A stretch of 46,582 bases of DNA from Alicyclobacillus sp. SP_1 (GTDB lineage Bacteria > Bacillota > Bacilli > Alicyclobacillales > Alicyclobacillaceae). The stretch covers positions 1-46,582 of the forward strand of contig NZ_JAMCCX010000022.1 in assembly GCF_024706985.1 (NCBI RefSeq), given 5' to 3'. Shown here in pieces: positions 7,686 through 15,575 of this stretch. Position numbers and translations under genes: made by a program. The notes under the pieces were generated by a model. That model was not told the origin of the DNA. It saw only the letters and a list, made by a program, of their open reading frames with translations, and made no database searches. The first letter of the stretch is position 1; each line of letters opens with the position of its first letter.

Positions 7686-8399
7686 TTACAATTTTGGAAG
7701 CAAGTCCATCGGGTTTTGGACCTTGCCATCCTGGTTCACTTGGAAGTAGAGATGGTTGCCCTGACCTTCCTCGAATTGGCACGTACCGCTGGTACCAATC
7801 GCCTCTCCTTGGCTGACGTCTTCGCCTTGCTTGACGGAGACATCTCCGAGGGATTCATACTTTTCCACATATCCGCCGGGACTCGAGATTTCGACCGTCT
7901 CCCCGTAGAGAGGGTTCTTCTCGACCTTCGTCACTTGCCCACTGAGAGCGGCCGTGACGTTGAAAGCGGCTGCCGTATCGCTCTTGATGTCAATTCCTTG
8001 GTGCGCGTAGTACGAATTATCGTACTTGACAAGTGCGGCTGCTTGTTCGCTGGCGGATCCGTTCGGCTCAAAGTACCCTAGACTCACCTTAAACCCGGTT
8101 CCTCCGCCCACTGGCCAAACGAACGTTTCTGCTGCTGTCGTGGGTGCGGTGGTATTCGTGTCAATGGCGTTGGGTGACACGGCCGGTGCCGCGCCGCCAA
8201 ACTGAGTCTTGGCGTACACGAGACCGATGATGACTGCGGCTGCCCCAAGGTACAAAGCTGGGTAAAGCCAACGGCGACTGCGAGTAGTGCGGGTGCGCTT
8301 TCCGACCGGAGCCTTCAGATTTGGCTTCTCAGGTTCGGGCGCGCTGTCATTCGTACCATGACTTCCTTGTGATGGAGTAGGATGCTTTTTGTCATCCAT
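7686..8399 (-). CDS. spoIIQ: SpoIIQ-like forespore LytM/M23 domain protein, probably catalytically inactive
   Basis: A forespore membrane protein that pairs with mother-cell SpoIIIAH to form the engulfment zipper and channel. It has a charged cytoplasmic N-terminus (1-43), one membrane segment (about 45-63), a Thr/Ala/Pro-rich linker (70-90) and an M23 LytM-like domain (about 93-235). The first zinc motif HxxxD is intact (H133, D137), but the second motif reads H216-L-Y218. The histidine that is the third zinc ligand in LytM enzymes is therefore replaced by tyrosine. B. subtilis SpoIIQ is also degenerate, though at a different position. A SigF-type promoter and a GAGGTGA ribosome binding site precede it. 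It follows spoIID as in B. subtilis. Confidence 0.88.
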   Translation of the reverse strand: MDDKKHPTPSQGSHGTNDSAPEPEKPNLKAPVGKRTRTTRSRRWLYPALYLGAAAVIIGLVYAKTQFGGAAPAVSPNAIDTNTTAPTTAAETFVWPVGGGTGFKVSLGYFEPNGSASEQAAALVKYDNSYYAHQGIDIKSDTAAAFNVTAALSGQVTKVEKNPLYGETVEISSPGGYVEKYESLGDVSVKQGEDVSQGEAIGTSGTCQFEEGQGNHLYFQVNQDGKVQNPMDLLPKL

Positions 8400-8419
8400 A
8401 TGGCGCTCACCTCAATATC

Positions 8420-8449
8420 GAGTGTCGCCACGCTCTCTCCAATCTATAC
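8420..8449 (-). promoter_or_regulatory. candidate SigF promoter of spoIIQ
   Basis: Minus-strand GTATA (8449-8445), 15-base spacer, GGCGACACTC (8429-8420). This matches the SigF consensus GYWTA-N15-GGNRANANTW at 14 of the 15 -35 and -10 positions. It lies just over 20 bases from the spoIIQ start. SigF dependence of spoIIQ is established in B. subtilis. Confidence 0.7.
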
Positions 8450-8489
8450 CTGTTTCGTAGGCACAAGTCACAAGAATTCACAATTTTTC

Positions 8490-9707
8490 TTATCTAGCAA
8501 AGATTGCAGGAGGAAGTGAACTGCCGAGGAACGACACATCGGGTTCATCCTTGGTGCCCGGATAGAAGGTGGCGAGTATGGCCCCCCAAGTTTCCCCTTG
8601 CTCCGCGAGCGCGTTGGCTTCATGCAGACTCATGCCAACCTGAAGACCGCGACCTTCGCAGAGAAAAGAGAGGGAATGCGCGGAGGCATGGACACGAAAG
8701 GCAAGCGACGGCAAATGGAGCTTCGCGGCGAAGGCAGACGCCGTCAACGCCTCTTTGCCGACCTGCACCTCCCGGACCACTCCGCTCTGGCCCTCATACC
8801 GCACATCGACCAACTTGGACATGGCAGCGCGAGACTTGGGCAGCGGATTCGCCGGGAAGACCGCATCCCACTCAGCGGGATCGACCTTGATTATTTCTTG
8901 GTGGCGGGGAGATGCGGCATCTGCAGGACAAGGTACGGAGGGAAGGTAGGGGATGTCTTTTCCAAACGCCTGCAGTGCGCTGACGGTGTGCCCTCCCGAA
9001 ATGGGGAACTGAAACGCGAGAATCGGACTACCGTGATACGTCACGACCATGCCATCCGTGCGCTCAATACTCGTCTGCAATCGCGCAATAAACAAGTCGG
9101 CTGCATTGCCATACGCTCGTTGCACTTCTGATGCGCTCCACATGGGCAAATCGGTTTCGGGACTGTCGGTCAAGTCATCATGATGGCTCGCGGCCAGACC
9201 ATCGCCTTGGCCGTGCAGCATGTCCGCCCGAACCGCGTACGTCCGGCAAGCGACTGCCGCCGCTTCCATCGCGGCCATCTTCGACTTGGGCGTGAGTTCT
9301 GCCGATAAAACCTGCAAAATGTAGTCGTTCATCGGCAACATTTGGCTTTTGCCCGTTTGGATGGAGTATACGCTGAGCAGAACGCGCGCATCGGACATGT
9401 GTGTCCAACTCTCTGTCCCGCGAAGTGGACCGGCGTGGGCCACCATGGCAGCGCCCGTCGGCAGTCCGACGGCACCCACCACCAGCGCAACAACGGCGCC
9501 CACACTGCGAATCGCATGCCGACTCGAATCCGAACGTCGCCACCACCACCTACCTACGGCCCGCAAGCCCTTCTCTGTAGCCTCTAGGCAACGCACCGCG
9601 GATATACGCTGTGGACGCTTTGGTCGACCGCTTCGACCGCGCCGACTTGTGCGATGCCCAGCGTGCCGGCGCCCGCGAACACTCTGTCGTGGATATTGAG
9701 TTGGCAT
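8490..9707 (-). CDS. spoIID: stage II sporulation protein D, peptidoglycan lytic transglycosylase
   Basis: Part of the DMP engulfment machinery; cleaves glycan strands denuded by SpoIIP at the septum. The family core begins after a membrane anchor at about 66-87. MNDYILQVLSAEL contains the conserved glutamate (E137, aligning with the catalytic E88 of B. subtilis SpoIID), followed by AACRTYAV-like AVACRTYAV and the FPISGGHT segment. The ATG at 9707 has GGGAGAG six bases upstream. The protein is 405 residues against about 343 in B. subtilis. The difference is a cytoplasmic N-terminus of about 60 residues that is very arginine-rich (14 Arg in the first 40). It sits between murA and spoIIQ, as in B. 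subtilis, behind a SigE-type promoter. Confidence 0.92.
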   Translation of the reverse strand: MPTQYPRQSVRGRRHAGHRTSRRGRSGRPKRPQRISAVRCLEATEKGLRAVGRWWWRRSDSSRHAIRSVGAVVALVVGAVGLPTGAAMVAHAGPLRGTESWTHMSDARVLLSVYSIQTGKSQMLPMNDYILQVLSAELTPKSKMAAMEAAAVACRTYAVRADMLHGQGDGLAASHHDDLTDSPETDLPMWSASEVQRAYGNAADLFIARLQTSIERTDGMVVTYHGSPILAFQFPISGGHTVSALQAFGKDIPYLPSVPCPADAASPRHQEIIKVDPAEWDAVFPANPLPKSRAAMSKLVDVRYEGQSGVVREVQVGKEALTASAFAAKLHLPSLAFRVHASAHSLSFLCEGRGLQVGMSLHEANALAEQGETWGAILATFYPGTKDEPDVSFLGSSLPPAIFAR

Positions 9708-9743
9708 ACGGCTCTCTCCCCATCTCTATGAAGTCTATGGGGG

Positions 9744-9772
9744 AGTCTATGACGCCGATTGATAGATTATGC
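9744..9772 (-). promoter_or_regulatory. candidate SigE promoter of spoIID
   Basis: Minus-strand GCATAAT (9772-9766), 14-base spacer, CATAGACT (9751-9744). These match KMATATT at 6 of 7 and CATACAMT at 7 of 8 positions, about 40 bases before the spoIID start and in the murA-spoIID gap. SigE control of spoIID is known in B. subtilis. Confidence 0.65.
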
Positions 9773-9794
9773 ACTCTTGTGGCGAGAAAGAAAC

Positions 9795-11093
9795 TCAGGC
9801 AGATTCTGCTCCAGTGTCTTCGGTTGGCGTCTCCAAGCGGCGAATGTGAGCGCCAAGTTGCTGGAATTTCGAAACGAGGTTGTCATACCCACGGTCAATG
9901 TGGTGAAGACCGAGCACTTCCGTCTCGCCTTCGGCGACCAATCCAGCAAGCACCAGTGCTGCCCCAGCGCGAAGGTCCGTTGCCGTGACAGCGGCACCCG
10001 ACAGTCGGTCGACGCCTTCGACAATCGCCATCCGTCCCTGTGTGTGAATGTTGGCGCCCATGCGCGCTAGTTCAGCGACGTGCATGAAGCGATTTTCGAA
10101 CACCGTTTCTGTCACCGTGCTGGTTCCTAACGCCACTGACAGCGCCGCCATGATTTGCGCCTGCATGTCCGTTGGATACGACGGATAGAAGTGAGTTTTC
10201 ACGTCAATCGCGCTGAGCCGACCGCGCTCTGCAGGCCACACGCGAATACCCACGACTTCATCCTCCACCCTAGCTCCCGCTTCTTCGAGCTTGGCGATGA
10301 GAGACATCAGGTGGTCAGACACGGCATTCTCGACGTACACTCCGCTGCCGAGAAGTGCGCCGGCAACGAGGAATGTGCCTGCTTCGATTCGGTCAGGTAT
10401 CACCGTATGATTAGCTCCGTGAAGCCTCGTGACGCCATCAATGCGGATGGTATCCGTCCCTGCTCCACGAACGCGAGCGCCCATTGCGTTGAGGTAATTT
10501 GCGAGATCTACATTTTCGGGTTCTTTCGCGGCATTCTCAATGACGGTGTGGCCTTTGGCAAGCGACGCGGCCATCATGAGATTCTGAGTGGCACCGACAC
10601 TCGGGACATCCAAATAAATGCGAGCGCCGCGCAAGCCTCCGGCTGGAGCCTTGAGGTGAACGTAGCCGCCCTCATGTTGTGCCACAGCTCCCATTGCTTC
10701 AAAGCCTTTGATGTGTAAGTCGACCGGACGATTGCCGATGTTGCAACCCCCGGGGAGGGAAATTTTCGCCTCTTTGAAGCGCGCGAGCAACGGCCCTGCC
10801 ACTACGAACGAGGCGCGCATGCGGCGCACCAAATCCTGCGGAGGCTCCACGCTATGTATGCGATTAGCCTGAACGCGAACCGACGTCCCTCGCCTCTCCA
10901 CTCGTGCGCCAATCGATGAGATGGTCTCTGCCATGTTGCATACGTCCAATAAATTGGGTACATCGTCTATTTGACTCATCCCGCTCTCGGCCAACAAACT
11001 GGCAGCAAGGAGTGGCAAGACTGCATTCTTCGCACCGCCTACACGAACGGTACCAGAGAGGGGAAAGCCTCCCTCAATCACTAACTTTGGCAT
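9795..11093 (-). CDS. murA: UDP-N-acetylglucosamine 1-carboxyvinyltransferase
   Basis: First committed cytoplasmic step of peptidoglycan synthesis: transfers enolpyruvate from PEP to UDP-GlcNAc. The N-terminal [16 protein letters not shown] motif, the catalytic loop [16 protein letters not shown] with the PEP-binding, fosfomycin-target cysteine (C117) and the C-terminal [13 protein letters not shown] motif are all present. The ATG at 11093 gives MPKLVIEGG and 432 residues, typical of the family; a GTG 13 codons upstream is less likely. The ywmB-murA-spoIID order identifies it as the MurAA copy. Confidence 0.95.
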   Translation of the reverse strand: MPKLVIEGGFPLSGTVRVGGAKNAVLPLLAASLLAESGMSQIDDVPNLLDVCNMAETISSIGARVERRGTSVRVQANRIHSVEPPQDLVRRMRASFVVAGPLLARFKEAKISLPGGCNIGNRPVDLHIKGFEAMGAVAQHEGGYVHLKAPAGGLRGARIYLDVPSVGATQNLMMAASLAKGHTVIENAAKEPENVDLANYLNAMGARVRGAGTDTIRIDGVTRLHGANHTVIPDRIEAGTFLVAGALLGSGVYVENAVSDHLMSLIAKLEEAGARVEDEVVGIRVWPAERGRLSAIDVKTHFYPSYPTDMQAQIMAALSVALGTSTVTETVFENRFMHVAELARMGANIHTQGRMAIVEGVDRLSGAAVTATDLRAGAALVLAGLVAEGETEVLGLHHIDRGYDNLVSKFQQLGAHIRRLETPTEDTGAESA

Positions 11094-11157
11094 GCCGTAA
11101 CCCCCGTTATTTACATGACCGTAGTCTCTCACGAAGCGTTACGAGGACGATTCTTCA

Positions 11158-12120
11158 TCAGTACGTTGTTGTAATGATGGGCGTTCCGACCAAGACGTTC
11201 GTGTCTTGTTGATATCCGTCATAGTGAACAGCCACTTGCAAGTTCATGCGATGGTCGTTGGTTATAATATAGGTCAATTGCCGCGGAGCATACCCGGAAA
11301 TACTCGTTTCCAGTCCACCACTCTGAAACGTTTGGAGTGGAACCGCGCCAACCGTGTGTAGTGCGTGGTACGCCAAATTTTCCGCATGAACGCCCATGAT
11401 TTTAGCATCGAGATGCCCAATCAGACAACTACTGATTTGTGGCGGTTGACCTTCGCTCTGAAGGGCCGCCTCGAACCGCCGCTCATCGCGGACGAAATTC
11501 GCTTCGCTGTATGCTCGGTTCTCATCGGTTAAAACCAGAACGGTGGAAGAGTCGACCAATTCTCCGGCCGAGGTTCCCTCCACAGAGGTGCTTGGCGCAA
11601 ACGACGTGAGGACGATGTTGACCTGGCCACCAGACGGCAGTCGGCCTGAGGCGAGCACGTAGTGTTCTACCGAACTTGCCTGCATGGACCATTTCGCGTT
11701 CTGCACGCCCATTTCCTGCACTAATTTCTTTGCGGCGCTCATTAATTTTTGTTCACTAGAGAACGTATGGTTCAATCGCGACCAAGCATTTAGCAAATAC
11801 TCGCTCGGCGTGGCTCCAGTGGCTGCCATAGTTTGGCGAAGAAAGTCGACCTCGCGAACCGCGAGACCTTGGCTGCGACTCGTTGCTGCTGCCAGCGCCC
11901 CCGCCGTGAGCTCCCCTCTGCTCGTTTGGTTTGCAGTTTGGTTTGCGCCCTGTGTGACAGATGTCCCTGCTGCCTGCAAGCTACTCGACTGCTGGACCGC
12001 CTCAACGGGATGAGTCCAGAGAATCAGCGCCGCGGTTCCGAGGGCAATACCCCACATCCAGCGTCTCCGTACTTGCTTGCGGCGCTTCGCAGTCCGTCGT
12101 TTGGTGCCTGTTCCTGCCAT
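11158..12120 (-). CDS. ywmB: YwmB-family (TATA-box-binding-like fold) protein
   Basis: An about 320-residue exported or membrane-anchored protein of the YwmB family. The very basic N-terminus (KRRTAKRRKQVRRR) is followed by one hydrophobic segment (about residues 22-38), a Gln/Ser/Thr/Ala-rich linker and a folded domain of about 210 residues that matches YwmB by position and pattern. Its function is unknown. The ATG at 12120 is preferred because GGGGGAAAC lies upstream; ATG at 12144 is possible. It is located directly upstream of murA as in B. subtilis, so a cell-envelope role is plausible but unproven. Confidence 0.75.
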   Translation of the reverse strand: MAGTGTKRRTAKRRKQVRRRWMWGIALGTAALILWTHPVEAVQQSSSLQAAGTSVTQGANQTANQTSRGELTAGALAAATSRSQGLAVREVDFLRQTMAATGATPSEYLLNAWSRLNHTFSSEQKLMSAAKKLVQEMGVQNAKWSMQASSVEHYVLASGRLPSGGQVNIVLTSFAPSTSVEGTSAGELVDSSTVLVLTDENRAYSEANFVRDERRFEAALQSEGQPPQISSCLIGHLDAKIMGVHAENLAYHALHTVGAVPLQTFQSGGLETSISGYAPRQLTYIITNDHRMNLQVAVHYDGYQQDTNVLVGTPIITTTY

Positions 12121-12222
12121 CGTTTCGTTTCCCCCGTTTCGCATCAACTCTGTTCTTCTGCAGTGTTGACGAAACGGGCTACTTCTATACGATGTCTCTC
12201 ATGCTTATTTCATTGAGTCGCT

Positions 12223-12262
12223 AGAGCATTCGCCGTATGTGAGTCCAATACGGGGGTGCTCT
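12223..12262. repeat. two-part stem-loop downstream of ywzB
   Basis: AGAGCA / TGCTCT (outer) and CCGTAT / ATACGG (inner) arms are separated by a TTCG/GGG internal loop, with a 9-base apical loop. It lies just past the ywzB stop, where the long nuo transcript would end. No T-tract follows on the minus strand, so it is a 3'-end structure or weak terminator rather than a standard one. Confidence 0.5.
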
Positions 12263-12272
12263 CTGTAAAAGC

Positions 12273-12518
12273 TCAGAGAAGACGCATGACGTCAACGCTG
12301 TAAAGAAACAGCGCCGCCAAACCAGTCCACAAAAAACCACCGAACATGGCCATGAGAAAGCGGAGCATCTGCGCTTGCGATGACAGCGGCAGGCGTGTAA
12401 AAGACTCCCACTTCAAGACGCCGAGCGCCCACCACGTGAGCAGGAGCCCGACGAAGAAAAAGAGCACGAGGACAAATCCTTCCGATGCTAAGGAGACATT
12501 GTTGGCGCTAGACAACAC
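12273..12518 (-). CDS. ywzB: DUF1146 family small membrane protein YwzB
   Basis: An 81-residue protein with two membrane segments (about 13-33 and 49-76) and the family core TWWALGVLKWESF. The GTG start at 12518 has GGGAGGTG upstream. Function is unknown. In B. subtilis ywzB follows the ATP synthase operon; here it follows nuoN by 21 bases and is probably co-transcribed with the complex I genes, keeping its place before ywmB. Confidence 0.82.
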   Translation of the reverse strand: MLSSANNVSLASEGFVLVLFFFVGLLLTWWALGVLKWESFTRLPLSSQAQMLRFLMAMFGGFLWTGLAALFLYSVDVMRLL

Positions 12519-12539
12519 GGTGAGCCACCTCCCAGAATG

Positions 12540-14036
12540 CTAGAACCACTGTACCAAAGCCAGTGGATGGAGCAAAATTCCGGGTACTACGCCGAGTGCC
12601 ACCGTACCGAACAGACAGAGGGCGATAACAATCCCAGTGGCAACTGGCACAGGCGTCCTTCCCTCGGCCTGCCCTTGCGCTGCATCGCCATAGGTCGGCA
12701 GCGGGGACTGAAACATGGTACGAATGAGACCGAAGTAATAGAAGAAGGACAGCACGCTGGTGGCAAAAAGCACAATGCCAAGCCAAAGCACGCCCGTTTG
12801 TACGGTCGATGTGAAGATATAAAACTTGCCCACAAATCCGCCAGTCAGCGGCATACCAGCCAACCCAAGTAGAAACACAATGAAGCTGGCCGCAAGCCAC
12901 GGAGATTTTTTTGCAAACCCAGTCAGCCCATCCGCCATCGTCACATCTCGGTGGTGTTCAAGGAGATGCAGGACCGCGAAAGCGCCGATGGTCAGGAACG
13001 TATAGACTGCGAGGTAAAAGAGCAAATTGTCGTAAAGGTCGGGCCACTCACGCACGGAAGCCGTACCAAACAATGCGATGGGAATGAGAAGATATCCCGC
13101 TTGAGCCACACTGGAGAACGCAAGTAGGCGGCGCAGATTGTGTTGTGTCAGCGCGAGCCAGTTGCCCGCCAACATCGTGATGGCCGCGAGGACCGCAATG
13201 TAGGGAAATAGGTCGTGCGCGCCCCCGTTAAAGATGTAGACCAAGACGCGCAGGGCGAGGGCAAAAGTAGCTGTCTTCGAGAGCGTCGAGATGAGCGCGG
13301 CAACAGACGATGGCGCGCCTTCGTAGGCATCAGGCGTCCACATGTGAAACGGCACTAAGGAGAGCTTGATGCCAAGTCCGACAACGATGAGCAGAAACGC
13401 GATGACAGCGATAGCTGCATCGTGTTGCCACAGCGACAAACTCGCTTGAGCGAGTGCGTAGAGGCTGGTCTGCCCGGTCAATCCGTAAATGAACGACACG
13501 CCGTAGAGGAAAACGGCAGACCCTATACCACCCATCACTAAGTACTTCATGCTTCCTTCCACGGAAGCCTGTCGATGCCGTTTACGGAGTGCAACCAAGA
13601 CATAGGAACTGACCGACAGAAGTTCAAGCCCAATGTAGAGCGCGACGAGATTGACCGCAGTCACCATAGCCAGCGCCCCGACCAGAGCGAATAAAAGTAG
13701 AAATGAGCTTTCTCGAGGCATCTCCTCCGACTCATTGACATCCAAATGGAGGAGCAAGACAAGCAGTCCCGTGGCGAGCAGCAGCATGCTCGAGACCGTC
13801 GCCAGACCATCCGACACCATCGTGTCGAGGCTCAATTCGGGCGGTACGGACATCGTGTGAACGAGCACTACCCCCGCGACCACCACACCGAGGGCTGCGA
13901 GAAGGACGATAAATTTGCGCGATGCCGCTGGCAAAAAGAGTTCTAGCACCATGACCACAATGGCGGTCATCCCGACCACGAACAGCGGTCCCATGGTCGT
14001 CCATAGATGAGCTTGAAGAAGCGTTGCGAGACTCAT
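12540..14036 (-). CDS. nuoN: NADH-quinone oxidoreductase subunit N
   Basis: Antiporter-like, proton-translocating membrane subunit of complex I, 498 residues with about 14 membrane segments. The proton-antiporter M domain shows LELLSVSSYVLVAL with the conserved glutamate, KLSLVPFHMWTPDAYEGAP with the lysine, and SKTATFAL. GGAGGGTG precedes the ATG. It follows nuoM by three bases. Confidence 0.95.
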   Translation of the reverse strand: MSLATLLQAHLWTTMGPLFVVGMTAIVVMVLELFLPAASRKFIVLLAALGVVVAGVVLVHTMSVPPELSLDTMVSDGLATVSSMLLLATGLLVLLLHLDVNESEEMPRESSFLLLFALVGALAMVTAVNLVALYIGLELLSVSSYVLVALRKRHRQASVEGSMKYLVMGGIGSAVFLYGVSFIYGLTGQTSLYALAQASLSLWQHDAAIAVIAFLLIVVGLGIKLSLVPFHMWTPDAYEGAPSSVAALISTLSKTATFALALRVLVYIFNGGAHDLFPYIAVLAAITMLAGNWLALTQHNLRRLLAFSSVAQAGYLLIPIALFGTASVREWPDLYDNLLFYLAVYTFLTIGAFAVLHLLEHHRDVTMADGLTGFAKKSPWLAASFIVFLLGLAGMPLTGGFVGKFYIFTSTVQTGVLWLGIVLFATSVLSFFYYFGLIRTMFQSPLPTYGDAAQGQAEGRTPVPVATGIVIALCLFGTVALGVVPGILLHPLALVQWF

Positions 14037-14039
14037 GGG

Positions 14040-15575
14040 TCACCCTCCTATCGGCAACAAACGGTGGACGGCCGACAAGAAGACGTGGCCGAGTGGATAA
14101 GGGACAATTCCGATGAACAGTACGAGCATCGTCAAAAGGGCGATAGGCCACCATTCGGCCATGCGGGCATCTTCATACGCGGCTGCGGCCGCTCGGTCCG
14201 TGAACGGACCAAACGTCGTTTTGCGAATGGCCGTCAGACTATAGACAGCAGACAGGATGAGTCCGAGCAATCCGATAAAGGCAAAGGTCGGATGCACTGC
14301 AAAGCCTCCGAAGAAGGACTGAAATTCGCCGATAAAACCACTGGTAAGAGGCAATCCCAGGGTTGCGAGAGCGCCGAACAGCAGAAATCCGGACAAAATA
14401 GGCAAGGGTTTAGCGAGTCCAGAGAGTTGCCGCCACTCCAGAGTCAAGGTGCGCGCTTTGACACGACTCGTGGTGAGAAGCAACAAAGACGTGATGAGCC
14501 CAGAGGACACCAACAGAAACATGGCCCCTTGTATCGCATCGGCTTGCATCGTCCCGATGGCGAATAAGACCAGCCCCATGTGCGAGATGGACGAGAACGA
14601 GATGAGCCGCCGCCAGTCGCGCGCCGACCACGCGGCAAACGCTCCATAAAGTAAGTTTCCAATTCCGACGGTCGCCAGCACATAAGTGAAGATTTTTACA
14701 TCTGCTGGCATCATGCCCACGCCAAAGCGCAGCAAAGCGTACGCGCCAGTTTTGGTCAAGACGCCACCGACGAGCATGGCGGTACCCGTATCCGCATTTT
14801 TGATGGCGTCGGGAAACCAATTGTGGAGAGGTACAAACGCCTCTTCAATGAACACACCAAGAAGGAGCAGTAAAAATATCCACTGCGGTGCTGAGTAATG
14901 CGCTGAAAGAGCAGCATTGGCAGTCGCAACTCCCTGCGCGCGCGCCGCCAATTGCTGATAGCCCAACGTGAGAGGTTCGGCCATCGTTGCGGCAGAGGAG
15001 AACGCAAATCCGACCAGTGACACAATCAGAAAGACGCTTGCCACGCCGCGATACAGCAAGAATTTTATGGCTGTACGCTGGCTGTCGGCCTCCGATAAGC
15101 GCAAGAGCAGAAAGAACGTTGCAAACAGAGTCACTTCGATGGCGAGCAAAAAGGTGAAGATGTTCAGCGCCGTGAAAGTAGCAAACACTGCAAACGACGC
15201 CAGTTGCACCCACATGGCGCGCGCCTTGCCGAGACCCTCAGGAACTCGGGTAGATACAGCGATGAGCCAGAGAACGACCGCTGCCAAAGACAACAAACCG
15301 AGCGACAAACCATCGATGCCAAAATTCAGACCAATCGTCAAATTCGCGCCATGCCAGGCATCGGGGAATGAGAACCAAGGCAGGCGAACCACCGCCTGAT
15401 AGTGACTGCTCGCCGGATGAAACCGCGACCATAACGCGCCAACGGCTACCAGCGCAACGCTCTGCAAGACGATATGGATGGCCTGATACATCCTGTCCGA
15501 GAGGCGAGGCAACAGCGCCGTGGCAAGGAACCCAATCCATGGTGCGAACAAAACAATCCATAGCAAGAAGGCCAT
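14040..15575 (-). CDS. nuoM: NADH-quinone oxidoreductase subunit M
   Basis: Antiporter-like proton-pumping subunit, 511 residues and about 14 membrane segments. Landmarks are IGLNFGIDGLSLGLL, AIEVTLFATFFLLL with the channel glutamate, EEAFVPLHNWFPDA and the SHMGLVLFAIG helix. Its start overlaps the nuoL stop as TGATG, indicating translational coupling, and GGAGGTG precedes it. Confidence 0.95.
   Translation of the reverse strand: MAFLLWIVLFAPWIGFLATALLPRLSDRMYQAIHIVLQSVALVAVGALWSRFHPASSHYQAVVRLPWFSFPDAWHGANLTIGLNFGIDGLSLGLLSLAAVVLWLIAVSTRVPEGLGKARAMWVQLASFAVFATFTALNIFTFLLAIEVTLFATFFLLLRLSEADSQRTAIKFLLYRGVASVFLIVSLVGFAFSSAATMAEPLTLGYQQLAARAQGVATANAALSAHYSAPQWIFLLLLLGVFIEEAFVPLHNWFPDAIKNADTGTAMLVGGVLTKTGAYALLRFGVGMMPADVKIFTYVLATVGIGNLLYGAFAAWSARDWRRLISFSSISHMGLVLFAIGTMQADAIQGAMFLLVSSGLITSLLLLTTSRVKARTLTLEWRQLSGLAKPLPILSGFLLFGALATLGLPLTSGFIGEFQSFFGGFAVHPTFAFIGLLGLILSAVYSLTAIRKTTFGPFTDRAAAAAYEDARMAEWWPIALLTMLVLFIGIVPYPLGHVFLSAVHRLLPIGG

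Noticed and set aside
11158-12272. SigF-like match (GTATA-N15-GTCAACACTG) upstream of ywmB
   Set aside because: Two consensus positions of the -10 are wrong and there is no biological reason for forespore control of ywmB-murA; probably chance.
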